A DNA stretch of 17,253 bases, taken from an uncultured Eubacteriales bacterium (GTDB lineage Bacteria; Bacillota; Clostridia; Oscillospirales; Acutalibacteraceae). Under the pieces are notes generated by a model. It was not told where the DNA came from. It worked only from the letters and a program-made list of their open reading frames with translations, and ran no database searches. Position numbers and translations under genes: made by a program. Positions 7,442-14,432 of the stretch are shown piece after piece. Numbering within the stretch: the first letter of the stretch is position 1; each line of letters begins with the position of its first letter. The DNA is taken from positions 1 to 17,253 of the forward strand of contig CAKSQS010000055.1 in the NCBI GenBank assembly GCA_934486705.1, given 5' to 3'.

Positions 7442-7690
7442 ATGTTTCATAAGATTAAAGATGTTATGCCATTGCCCGATTACCGTTTAAGCGTTCGGTT
7501 TTCTGAAGGGTGTACTAAAATTTACGATGTTAAACCGCTGTTTGATAAAATACCGGTATTTGCCGAGTTGAAAGACGGAAACAGGTTTGAAGATGTATAT
7601 GTTGATGTCGGCGGCCACGGTATTGCGTGGAACGACCGCATTGATCTTTCGTGTGAGGAATTATGGGATAACGGTGTTTTGGAAGTGTAA
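7442..7690 (+). CDS. DUF2442 domain protein
   Basis: An 82-residue protein with the DUF2442 pattern: an N-terminal strand containing LPDYRLSVRFSEG, then YDVKPLF, F-A-E-L, F-E-D-V-Y-V-D, and a Gly/Trp turn (GHGIAWNDRIDLS) before the last helix. DUF2442 proteins are often encoded beside DUF4160 proteins and are thought to form toxin-antitoxin-like pairs. Here no DUF4160 partner is present on either side. The start is supported by AAGGGGA nine bases upstream. It has its own weak promoter and a very strong hairpin terminator, so it stands alone. Function unknown; possibly an orphaned antitoxin-like component. Confidence 0.85.
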   Translation: MFHKIKDVMPLPDYRLSVRFSEGCTKIYDVKPLFDKIPVFAELKDGNRFEDVYVDVGGHGIAWNDRIDLSCEELWDNGVLEV

Positions 7691-7748
7691 AAACTAATAA
7701 AGAACGGTATAGCTTAGCTGCTATGCCGTTCTTTATTAGTTTTGTTTA
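7690..7748 (+). terminator. Strong, probably bidirectional, terminator after DUF2442
   Basis: 24-base arms (7690-7713 and 7720-7743) pair throughout with one G-U and a 6-base loop. The right arm ends in TTTTGTTT, and the left arm begins with a run of A, which would serve the opposite strand. The first bases overlap the DUF2442 stop codon. Confidence 0.8.
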
Positions 7749-7792
7749 TTTGCATAAAGTCAACAGCCTAACAAACTTGTCTTTAACAGCTA

Positions 7793-7819
7793 CACATTAT
7801 TTTTAAATATTTTAATGTG
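7793..7819. promoter_or_regulatory. Inverted repeat 1, probable AbiEi operator
   Basis: CACATTA (7793-7799) and TAATGTG (7813-7819) flank an AT-rich centre. It shares ACACATTATTTTTA with the second repeat. Its centre (7806) lies 54 bases, about five helical turns, from that of repeat 2. AbiEi proteins studied elsewhere bind two inverted repeats in their own promoter. Confidence 0.6.
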
Positions 7820-7836
7820 CGGTTGTTATTAAAGGC

Positions 7837-7865
7837 TTGACAATAACACATTATTTTTATATAAT
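7837..7865 (+). promoter_or_regulatory. abiE promoter
   Basis: Perfect TTGACA (7837-7842), 17 bases, perfect TATAAT (7860-7865). Inverted repeat 2 covers the spacer, the -10 and the expected start site (about 7872), so bound AbiEi would block RNA polymerase. Confidence 0.75.
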
Positions 7866-7874
7866 ATAATGTGT
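7846..7874. promoter_or_regulatory. Inverted repeat 2, probable AbiEi operator over the -10
   Basis: ACACATTAT (7846-7854) and ATAATGTGT (7866-7874) form perfect 9-base arms centred at 7860 on the -10 element. Confidence 0.65.
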
Positions 7875-7899
7875 GAAAGTCGAAATTGGGGGTGAAAGC

Positions 7900-8493
7900 A
7901 TGAGTGACAGGGAAAAAATAAAAAAAATGTTGGAAGCCTCAGAGAACGGCGTAATAACTTCAGCACAGGTGACGGAAGCCGGTTTGCACCGCAGCACTTT
8001 ACAACAACTCGTCAAAGATGGTGAAATATACCGTTTCGGGCGTGGATTGTATGTGCGGAGTAACTCATGGGAGGACGATCTCTACCTCTTACAGAAGAAA
8101 TACGGACGGGGAATTTACTCGCACGACACTGCGCTGTATCTGCTCGGATATTCAGACCGAACCCCTGCAAAATATACTATGACATTTCCAAAGGGCTACA
8201 ATGCGCCGTCATTGAAACAGGAAACGATTATTATTAAGCGTGTTGTACCGGAGAATTATGAGTTCGGACAAATTCAAACTAAATCGCCGGCAGGCAATCT
8301 CATTCGCACTTACGATTTGGAACGAACGCTATGCGATATTCTTCGCGGAAACGGCAGCGATATTCAAATCATCACTGATGCTATGAAACGCTATGCGGCG
8401 TCCGGAGAAAAGAACATTCACAAACTAATGCAGTATGCCGAACGGCTCCGAGTCTGTCCTAAGGTACTGCGCTATTTGGAGGTTTTGCTATGA
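7900..8493 (+). CDS. abiEi: AbiEi, antitoxin and transcriptional repressor of a type IV toxin-antitoxin/abortive infection system
   Basis: A 197-residue protein. Residues about 4-65 form the AbiEi N-terminal winged helix (GVITSAQVTEAGLHRSTLQ, then GEIYRFGRGLYV). The C-terminal antitoxin domain includes YSHDTALYLLGYSDRTP and RTYDLERTLCDILR, both typical of the family. In studied systems AbiEi represses its own operon and counteracts AbiEii without forming a tight complex (type IV). The ATG at 7900 is preferred because GGGGGTG stands six bases before it. The in-frame GTG at 7873 would lie at the transcription start with no ribosome site. It overlaps abiEii by ATGA, so the two are translationally coupled. 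Regulation is by the two inverted repeats upstream. Confidence 0.93.
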   Translation: MSDREKIKKMLEASENGVITSAQVTEAGLHRSTLQQLVKDGEIYRFGRGLYVRSNSWEDDLYLLQKKYGRGIYSHDTALYLLGYSDRTPAKYTMTFPKGYNAPSLKQETIIIKRVVPENYEFGQIQTKSPAGNLIRTYDLERTLCDILRGNGSDIQIITDAMKRYAASGEKNIHKLMQYAERLRVCPKVLRYLEVLL

Positions 8494-9335
8494 TTACAAA
8501 AAATCCTATGCAACTGAAAGCCTTTATTAAGAATAAAGTGGCAGAAAAACATATTTCCGCACAGCTTGTTATGCAAAACTATATGCTGGAACGGCTCTTG
8601 GAACGAATATCCCTTTCGGCATATAAGCAAAATTTTATTCTCAAGGGCGGATTTCTGATTTCCGCCATTGTCGGGTTGGATACTCGGGCAACAATGGATC
8701 TTGATACAACGGTAAAGGGTTTCACACTGACGCATGAAGCAATCCGTGCAATTTTTAATGAAATTTGCGAAGTTCATATAGAGGATGATGTTAAGCTTGA
8801 GATTGTCGGAATATCTGACATTCGGGAAACCGATGATTACCCCGGCATACGGGTTGCACTGAAGGCAAACTATCCCCCGATCAGCGTACCGCTGACGGTT
8901 GATGTTACTACGGGTGATATGATAACGCCGCGTGAGGTGGAATACACATTTTCATTGCTTTTTGACGATCGCAAAATCAGCATTCTTGCCTACAATCTTG
9001 AAACAGTATTGGCGGAAAAGCTGGAAACCGTGTTGTCACGAAACATTGCGAATACCCGTCCGAGAGATTATTATGACATACATATTCTGTACGCGCTGCG
9101 CGGAGCAGAGTGCGATAAGAAGATACTGAGGCGGGCTTTGGAGCTGACGGCAGGGAAACGCGGCAGCAGCGTAATTTTAACGGACTACCCGGAAATTATG
9201 AAGGAAATCCGCGAAAGCGATACGCTTCGTAAGCTCTGGGAAAAGTACAGTCGCGAGTATGAATATGCAAAGGATATTTCCTTTGATGAAACCTGTAATA
9301 CCATTCAAACGATTATGGATGCAGTTATGAAATAA
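8490..9335 (+). CDS. abiEii: AbiEii, nucleotidyltransferase toxin of the AbiE system
   Basis: A 281-residue protein of the DNA polymerase beta-like nucleotidyltransferase superfamily. GG at 53-54 followed by MDLD at 69-72 is the G-G/D-x-D nucleotide and metal site. VDV (137-139, D138) supplies the third acidic residue. AEKLE (175-179) and RPRDYYD (190-196) are the conserved C-terminal motifs of AbiEii/MenT-type toxins. These enzymes inhibit growth on phage infection by transferring nucleotides to RNA targets such as tRNA, as shown for relatives. All catalytic residues appear intact and the length is normal. The start overlaps the abiEi stop. No clear terminator follows; transcription may run into the regulator array. 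Confidence 0.93.
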   Translation: MITKNPMQLKAFIKNKVAEKHISAQLVMQNYMLERLLERISLSAYKQNFILKGGFLISAIVGLDTRATMDLDTTVKGFTLTHEAIRAIFNEICEVHIEDDVKLEIVGISDIRETDDYPGIRVALKANYPPISVPLTVDVTTGDMITPREVEYTFSLLFDDRKISILAYNLETVLAEKLETVLSRNIANTRPRDYYDIHILYALRGAECDKKILRRALELTAGKRGSSVILTDYPEIMKEIRESDTLRKLWEKYSREYEYAKDISFDETCNTIQTIMDAVMK

Positions 9336-9387
9336 AAGATAGGCTTTTTGTGTTAGCTATAATTGCACATACCGCACAGGATAGCTA

Positions 9388-9396
9388 TGTTATACT
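9388..9396 (+). promoter_or_regulatory. Extended -10 promoter upstream of the first sigma-like gene
   Basis: TGTTATACT in the context TATGTTATACTCAT, which recurs upstream of the XRE gene (11427-11440). A TTGCAC at 9363 is too far away (22 bases) for a normal -35. Confidence 0.4.
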
Positions 9397-9427
9397 CATT
9401 ATAGTCAATAAATTATAAAAGAGTTCC

Positions 9428-9454
9428 AACCTTTTCAAACTTCCGTGTCTATAT
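9428..9454 (+). promoter_or_regulatory. Putative ECF-type promoter of the first sigma-like gene
   Basis: AACC (9428-9431), 17 bases, CTATAT (9449-9454). ECF -35 elements characteristically contain AAC. The same arrangement with 18 bases stands before the second and third sigma-like genes. Here and before the third gene the context is also similar (CCAACC, TTCCG, CTATATAG). Confidence 0.45.
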
Positions 9455-9458
9455 AGTT

Positions 9459-9468
9459 GAAAGCTTTC
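9459..9468. promoter_or_regulatory. Palindrome GAAAGCTTTC before the first sigma-like gene
   Basis: A perfect 10-base palindrome directly after the CTATAT element. The identical palindrome in the same place precedes the second sigma-like gene (12656-12665). Possible operator or mRNA hairpin near the ribosome site. Confidence 0.4.
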
Positions 9469-9483
9469 GAAAGGATAAAACAA

Positions 9484-11145
9484 ATGAACGGAACCGACGC
9501 CGAAAAAATCATAACCGAATATTTAAAGCCTGTTTTCGGATTTGCGCTCAAGCGCTGCCGCAGTATTCAGGACGCAGAAGATTTGTCACAGGAAATTGCC
9601 GCCAAAGTGTTTAGAACACTACTTACAAAAGATGATGTCGTGGATGTAGATAAATACATTTGGACGGTAGCGCATAATGCTCTCAGTAATTATTACCGCG
9701 ACACTGCAAAAAGCACAGCGACTGTCTCAATTGACGATGTTTCTGAGCGGCTGTCTGTTACGGATGATTTGCAAAGTGCGGATGAATCCGAAATTGTAAT
9801 TTCCCGCTTACAGTCGGAAATCGCTTACCTTACAAAGCTGCAACGGCACATTGTAATAGCCTATTATTTTGAAAAACGAAAACAGGCGGATATTGCAAGC
9901 GAACTGAATATTCCTATCGGCACGGTTAAGTGGCATTTGTTTGAAGCCAAGAAGGAATTGAAAAGAGGGGTAAATATGACGCGTAATTATGGGGAACTTA
10001 AATTTAATCCCATTAGACTCACAAGAATCTGCTGCAACGGCTCTGCCGGGACGAAGGGGAACAATGCCAACTTCTTTCGCAGCGCATTATCGCAAAACAT
10101 AGCTTATTCTGTAAGAAACAGCTACAAATCGGTAAATGAAATAGCCGATGAACTCGGTGTATCACCCGTATACGTCGAAAGTGAAGCGGAATTTCTTTAT
10201 GAATACGGTTTTCTTTTGAAAAAGGGCGATAAATTCATTTCTAACATTATCATAGATGAAGCGGATGAGGAAATTATTAGGCTTCACGATGAAATGTGCG
10301 GGAAAGCGACCGCATTATTTGCCGATGAGCTGTTCGATACCTTATGCGGCAGCGGGCTGTTAAAGGACGACCGCATTTTAGGCGGAAGATACGGCAATAT
10401 TTCGATGACAGCCGATCCGCCAAAGGATGAAAACTTTTTGCTTTGGTCGCTGATTCCGTATATTATAGCAAACAGCGGGGAGCATTTGTATAAGGAAAAT
10501 GTTTCTTTTGAGGAAGCGGCAACAATCAGACCCGACGGCGGACATAATATTTGCTCTGCCGATGTGGTTAATCCTAATGCTCCGAAACCCAAGTACGCCG
10601 ACAGTATGAGTGAGTTTTGCGGTTGTTGCTGGAACAGCTATGAAAATCTGACGCTTTGGCAATGCGACAGCGAATGGTCCGAAAAGAGGATAGGCGAGCA
10701 TTATTTGTTACCTGTCACACAAGATTTAATGCTTTTAAAACGCTGGCTGAATGATACCGAGTTATCTGCCGCCGAATATGCACGGCTCGTAGAACGGGGA
10801 TATATTTCTGTGCTTAATAAAAACGGCGATACAAAAATTGTTCCACAGGCTGTTATTCTTGAAAACCAAGATATAGCGGCGGCTTTGTTTGCGGCGGGCG
10901 AAAAAATCAAAGAAAAGCATTGGGAAGAATTGTGTCGGCTTAGGGATAAATTTATCAGTGCTGTTCTTGCCAAAACGCCGCCGCATTTGCATAAAGCCGG
11001 AATTTACGGTTTGCAGCACATTTTCTTTGCAGACCCGTGGTTTATTCTACATGTATTAAAGCACTTAACGGAAAACGGAAAATTGAAATTACCGACAGAA
11101 GAGCAAAAAAAGACGCTTATGACTGTAATAACAATCAGTAAATAA
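9484..11145 (+). CDS. Sigma-70 family (ECF-like) sigma factor with winged-helix and large C-terminal extension, paralogue 1
   Basis: A 553-residue protein. Region 2 is seen in QDAEDLSQEI (about 29-38) and YIWTVAHNALSNYYR (58-72). Region 4 follows with HTH QADIASELNIPIGTVKWHLF (134-153). After Met165 comes MTRNYGELKFNP, then a second, winged-helix-like unit (about 213-257, SVNEIADELGVSPVYV, then GDKFISNIII). The remaining roughly 295 residues have no recognised domain but contain a Cys/Trp cluster (FCGCCWNSYE). Relatives of this architecture occur in Clostridia, annotated only as sigma factors; their targets are unknown. ATG 9484 is chosen for the AAAGGA eight bases before it; an in-frame TTG at 9457 lies in the promoter palindrome. 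An internal GAGGGG-N5-ATG at 9976 could start the C-terminal part separately. It is followed by repeat copy 1 with a terminator. Confidence 0.82.
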   Translation: MNGTDAEKIITEYLKPVFGFALKRCRSIQDAEDLSQEIAAKVFRTLLTKDDVVDVDKYIWTVAHNALSNYYRDTAKSTATVSIDDVSERLSVTDDLQSADESEIVISRLQSEIAYLTKLQRHIVIAYYFEKRKQADIASELNIPIGTVKWHLFEAKKELKRGVNMTRNYGELKFNPIRLTRICCNGSAGTKGNNANFFRSALSQNIAYSVRNSYKSVNEIADELGVSPVYVESEAEFLYEYGFLLKKGDKFISNIIIDEADEEIIRLHDEMCGKATALFADELFDTLCGSGLLKDDRILGGRYGNISMTADPPKDENFLLWSLIPYIIANSGEHLYKENVSFEEAATIRPDGGHNICSADVVNPNAPKPKYADSMSEFCGCCWNSYENLTLWQCDSEWSEKRIGEHYLLPVTQDLMLLKRWLNDTELSAAEYARLVERGYISVLNKNGDTKIVPQAVILENQDIAAALFAAGEKIKEKHWEELCRLRDKFISAVLAKTPPHLHKAGIYGLQHIFFADPWFILHVLKHLTENGKLKLPTEEQKKTLMTVITISK

Positions 11146-11154
11146 AATTTTCAT

Positions 11155-11345
11155 CAATCTTCTTGCTTATAGAAAGCATTATTATTTTAGAACCAAAAAT
11201 TTCGCAACAAAACGCGGCGGGAAGTAATTTCCTGCCGCTAATTTTTTATATAACCAAATTATGTTTTGAAACAGTTTCGGGAATTTAAAATTACAGGTAG
11301 AGGTATTTTTATTTTTTCATATCCCAAACAATGTATGATGCAGAT
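11155..11345. repeat. 191-bp non-coding direct repeat, copy 1
   Basis: About 90% identical by eye to 16859-17049, starting 10 bases after the stop of the first sigma-like gene. It contains a hairpin terminator in its first half. In the second half TTCGGGA and TATCCC can form a distal stem. The rest of the gap to the next gene (11346-11504) holds a promoter and a palindrome. Confidence 0.85.
11214..11247 (+). terminator. Terminator of the first sigma-like gene, within the repeat
   Basis: GCGGCGGGAA (11214-11223) pairs with TTCCTGCCGC (11229-11238, one G-U), followed by TAATTTTTT. Confidence 0.75.
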
Positions 11346-11406
11346 TGCCCTGAGCTTAAACTCATATCACGGACAGCATTTTAAAACTTGTCAGCTCAAC
11401 CAATGG

Positions 11407-11436
11407 TTGCATAGTGGTAAACGGATATGTTATACT
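11407..11436 (+). promoter_or_regulatory. Promoter of the XRE-TPR gene
   Basis: TTGCAT (11407-11412), 18 bases, TATACT (11431-11436) with TG at 11428-11429. The bases CAACCAATGGTTG just before form an inverted repeat. GCATAGTGGTA recurs upstream of the second XRE gene (from 14373). Confidence 0.45.
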
Positions 11437-11467
11437 CATATTAAAGATAAAGTTTTATAATATAATC

Positions 11468-11481
11468 AGAAAGCGCTTTCT
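11468..11481. promoter_or_regulatory. Palindrome AGAAAGCGCTTTCT before the XRE-TPR gene
   Basis: A perfect 14-base palindrome, 24 bases before the start codon. It is related to the GAAAGCTTTC palindromes before sigma-like genes 1 and 2. Candidate autoregulatory operator of the XRE protein. Confidence 0.45.
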
Positions 11482-11504
11482 AATAAAAAATGAGGTGAAG
11501 CAAA

Positions 11505-12614
11505 ATGTTGAAAATCGGGGAAAAGATTAAAGAATTAAGAAAAGCACAGGATGTTACCCAGGAAAAGTTGGCTGATTATTTGAACATCTCCTATCAAGCG
11601 GTATCTAAGTGGGAAAACGGTCTTGCTCTGCCTGATATAACATTATTGCCGCAATTGGCAAACTTTTTCGGTGTGACGGTAGATGAGCTGTTGGGCGTAA
11701 CAAAACCTGAGCAATCGGAAGAATTAACTCAATATGAAAAACAATATTTTAAATTCGGACGGGAAGGAAAAGTTTTAGAAAAGATTGCGCTTTGCCGTGA
11801 GGTTTTAAAAAAGTATCCCCGTAATTATCAATGGATGTTAAATCTCGCTTACGGCTTGGTTTCTTATGCTGCGACGAAAGAACAGGAAGAATACAGCAAA
11901 GAGCACAAATTCACAGAAGAAGCAATTAATTTGTGTGAAAAGGTATTAGAGGACTGCACAACCGACAGTATAAGACACGGTGCCATACAAATACTTTGCT
12001 ACAATTATCCTTATATCGGCAAAAGGGCAGAAGCAATTCAGTTAGCTGAAAGTATGCCCGATATGCTTTTATCCCGCGAAGCGTTGCTTTCAAGAATTTA
12101 TAAAGGTGAAGAATGCCTGAAACAAGACCAACAAAATCTGTCAAATATGATTGACTGGTGTGCGGGAATTATTTATGAAATGGCTTGCAGAAGCGATTTG
12201 AAGCAAGGGCTTTCTAATGAACAAAGGATTCATTTACTTAATACGGCAATCAAATTGTATCAAATAATCTATGAAAAAGACGATAACAGTTCAATATATA
12301 ATTGCAGCCTTTCCCACTATTACTTAATGATTGCAAAGCTTTATTGTTACGAAAATAAATTTGAAGAGGCGATGAAAAATCTGCTGATTTCCGAAAATCA
12401 CGCTAAAGTGTTTGATAACAATTTGAATTTGGGAGAGCAAAAATTCAAATCGGTATTTTTAAACCGACTGACTTGGAATCCTCAAAAAATAGTTACTAAC
12501 TCTGATAAAACATTGTGCGAAGAATTGTTCATGAACTTGAATGAGAGTTGTTTTGAAGGGTTAAAGGAGAATGAAGAGTTTGTTGCTATAAAAAAGAGAT
12601 TAGAAAATTTTTGA
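11505..12614 (+). CDS. XRE-family transcriptional regulator with TPR-like C-terminal region
   Basis: A 369-residue protein. The Cro/C1-type HTH occupies residues about 5-62 (TQEKLADYLNISYQAVSKWE), followed by the LPDITLLPQLANFFGVTVDELLG segment common in clostridial XRE regulators. The remaining roughly 300 residues are helical with repeated Tyr/Leu/Ala spacing (for example LEKIALCREVLKKYP, EEAINLCEKVLEDC, LLNTAIKLYQIIYEKDD). This is compatible with TPR-like repeats that bind a peptide or protein partner. The ATG is preceded by GAGGTG. It sits between two sigma-like genes on the same strand with its own promoter and palindrome, so it may repress or sense for the neighbouring sigma-like proteins. 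That role is inference from position. No membrane segment is seen. Confidence 0.88.
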   Translation: MLKIGEKIKELRKAQDVTQEKLADYLNISYQAVSKWENGLALPDITLLPQLANFFGVTVDELLGVTKPEQSEELTQYEKQYFKFGREGKVLEKIALCREVLKKYPRNYQWMLNLAYGLVSYAATKEQEEYSKEHKFTEEAINLCEKVLEDCTTDSIRHGAIQILCYNYPYIGKRAEAIQLAESMPDMLLSREALLSRIYKGEECLKQDQQNLSNMIDWCAGIIYEMACRSDLKQGLSNEQRIHLLNTAIKLYQIIYEKDDNSSIYNCSLSHYYLMIAKLYCYENKFEEAMKNLLISENHAKVFDNNLNLGEQKFKSVFLNRLTWNPQKIVTNSDKTLCEELFMNLNESCFEGLKENEEFVAIKKRLENF

Positions 12615-12623
12615 TTTTCAATT

Positions 12624-12651
12624 AACCAAGTCAGCGGTATTTACACTATAT
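12624..12651 (+). promoter_or_regulatory. Putative ECF-type promoter of the second sigma-like gene
   Basis: AACC (12624-12627), 18 bases, CTATAT (12646-12651). GGTATTTACA at 12636-12645 is also found at 14381-14390 before the second XRE gene. Confidence 0.45.
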
Positions 12652-12655
12652 TATC

Positions 12656-12665
12656 GAAAGCTTTC
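12656..12665. promoter_or_regulatory. Palindrome GAAAGCTTTC before the second sigma-like gene
   Basis: Identical to 9459-9468, and likewise followed by AAAGG and preceded by a CTATAT element. Confidence 0.4.
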
Positions 12666-12684
12666 AAAAGGAACGGTAGAATAA

Positions 12685-14271
12685 ATGGAACAGGCAACGG
12701 CTTATAAAAAATTACAGGGATGCTTGAAGGATATTTTTGCGTTCTCTATTTCTAAGGTTTACGATAAACAAGATGCAGAAGACCTCACCCAAGATATTAT
12801 CACCGAGGTACTTGCTTCGGTAGACCGTCTTGAAAACGATTCCGCATTTTACGGTTATATGTGGAGAATTGCCGAAAATGTTTTTAAACAGTATATCCGA
12901 AAGAAAAAAGCTCCGCAAATTGAATTTAATGAAAAGTTTTGCGGTGTATACTGGGAAACTCCCGAACAGAAAAGTATTGAAAATGAGGAAATTGCCGTTT
13001 TAAGGCGAGAACTGACTCTTTTATCAAAACAGTATCGGGAGATCACCGTTAAATACTATATTGAAAACAAAAGCTGTTCCTTGATTTCAAAAGAGCTGAA
13101 TATCAGCGAAGAAATGGTAAAATACTACCTTTTCGCAACACGAAAAATTTTGAAGGAAGGTATAAATATGGATAGAAAATACGGTGAGAAAAGCTACAAT
13201 CCCAGTAACTTTTGTATTGATTTTTGGGGTAACGGAGGCAATTCCTATATATGGGAAACCTTTGAACGGAAGTTGCCCGGAAATATTGTTCTTGCGGCTT
13301 ATGAAAAACCGTTAACCATAACAGAACTGTCTTTGGAATTGGGTGTTTCGGCTGTATACTTAGAGGACGAGCTTGAAATCTTGCTTAAATTTCATTTTAT
13401 TACAAAAAAGGCAAACAAATATCAAACCAATTTTTTGATTTTTAAGTCCGATTTTGAAGAAGAATTTAAAGCACAAATTCCAGTGCAGGAAATTTGTAAA
13501 CCGACAACAGAGGCAGTCAAAGCATTCACCGAAAAACTTTTAACGAAATACCGTCAAAAAGATTACGGCGTTATTATGGATGAAAACGCGTTAAGATGGT
13601 TTCTTGTTAATCTTTCAATGATAAATGCGTTGGGTGATTTTGAAGAAAATATAGTACAGGCGAAATTTGGAGAATACCCCTTACTAAGCTCAACTACACG
13701 CGGTTTTGTTTTCGGTCATGATAACCGTTACCAATACAGTTATTTTAACGGAATTTACGGCAGATGCGATAACGCCGAGCATACCGCATATTATTCCGCG
13801 GTGAATTACAATGTAATTAAGAAATGCCAACGGTGGCAAGGCGGCTCCGTAATAAGATCCAACACGCTTTGTGATGCGATTTTAGAGAAAAATGTTAATG
13901 AATGCAAATCACAGGAGGTGATTGCACAACTTGTTAAAGAGGAAATGATCTCCGTGCAAAACGGTGTTTTGAAAGCAAATTTCCCCACTTTCACAAGCAA
14001 AGAAAACTACCATATTCGAAACGATTTAAAGCCGATTGCCGTAAAAATTGTTGACTGTATGGATAAAATCTGTACCGGCGCAGCCGCACTTTTCAAAAAA
14101 CATACCCCGAAAGAATTAAGAGAGCATTGTGAACAACTGGCGTATGTTCATTGTCAGGCGGATGCAATGGGGATTATTGTTGAAAATCTAGTGGCAGATG
14201 GTTATCTGACAATACCGGAAAAACGAGAAAATTTGTGCGTATACGGAGTCAAATCGGCAGAGAATAAATAA
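12685..14271 (+). CDS. Sigma-70 family (ECF-like) sigma factor with winged-helix and large C-terminal extension, paralogue 2
   Basis: A 528-residue protein. The region 2 motif AEDLTQDI is at 31-38 with YMWRIAENVFKQYIR after it. The region 4 HTH is about 131-152 (SLISKELNISEEMVKYYLF). Met162 opens the second half with MDRKYGEKSYNPSNF. The winged-helix-like unit is about 210-253 (TITELSLELGVSAVYLEDELEI). The last roughly 275 residues are uncharacterised, with an aromatic-rich patch (YQYSYFNGIYGRC). Of the three paralogues this is the most divergent in the spacing after the sigma part. An internal AAGGAAGG-N7-ATG at 13168 coincides with the domain junction. The main ribosome site is AAAAGGA, rather far (about 11 bases) from the start. 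Unlike the other two, it is not followed by the 191-bp repeat. Confidence 0.82.
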   Translation: MEQATAYKKLQGCLKDIFAFSISKVYDKQDAEDLTQDIITEVLASVDRLENDSAFYGYMWRIAENVFKQYIRKKKAPQIEFNEKFCGVYWETPEQKSIENEEIAVLRRELTLLSKQYREITVKYYIENKSCSLISKELNISEEMVKYYLFATRKILKEGINMDRKYGEKSYNPSNFCIDFWGNGGNSYIWETFERKLPGNIVLAAYEKPLTITELSLELGVSAVYLEDELEILLKFHFITKKANKYQTNFLIFKSDFEEEFKAQIPVQEICKPTTEAVKAFTEKLLTKYRQKDYGVIMDENALRWFLVNLSMINALGDFEENIVQAKFGEYPLLSSTTRGFVFGHDNRYQYSYFNGIYGRCDNAEHTAYYSAVNYNVIKKCQRWQGGSVIRSNTLCDAILEKNVNECKSQEVIAQLVKEEMISVQNGVLKANFPTFTSKENYHIRNDLKPIAVKIVDCMDKICTGAAALFKKHTPKELREHCEQLAYVHCQADAMGIIVENLVADGYLTIPEKRENLCVYGVKSAENK

Positions 14272-14275
14272 ACTT

Positions 14276-14318
14276 TTTAATAATGCCTTTGCTGTTTTTC
14301 GGCAAGGGTATTATTAAA
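14276..14318. terminator. Hairpin after the second sigma-like gene
   Basis: 17-base arms (14276-14292 with 14302-14318) pair with two G-U pairs. There is no T run on the plus strand, so it is a weak terminator or mRNA-stabilising hairpin. The rest of the gap to 14432 contains CCAAC/GTTGG (14329-14333 with 14338-14342), GGTATTTACA and the palindrome TGTAGCTACA (14398-14407). Confidence 0.4.
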
Positions 14319-14432
14319 GAGACCTTTCCAACCCACAGTTGGGGAAATCCAATATCTGCGTTATTGATTAAAGGCATAGTGGTATTTACAATATAAGTGT
14401 AGCTACAAGAAATAATTTAGGAGGGCAAAAAT

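Noticed and set aside
7873..7899. GTG start for AbiEi, 9 codons upstream
   Set aside because: It falls at the expected transcription start and has no ribosome site; ATG 7900 has GGGGGTG at good distance.
9457..9483. TTG start for the first sigma-like protein
   Set aside because: It lies within the promoter/palindrome region; ATG 9484 has AAAGGA upstream.
11266..11460. 64-codon plus-strand ORF inside and after repeat copy 1
   Set aside because: No ribosome site. The equivalent frame in copy 2 is broken by a stop and an indel, and it runs through the promoter of the XRE gene.
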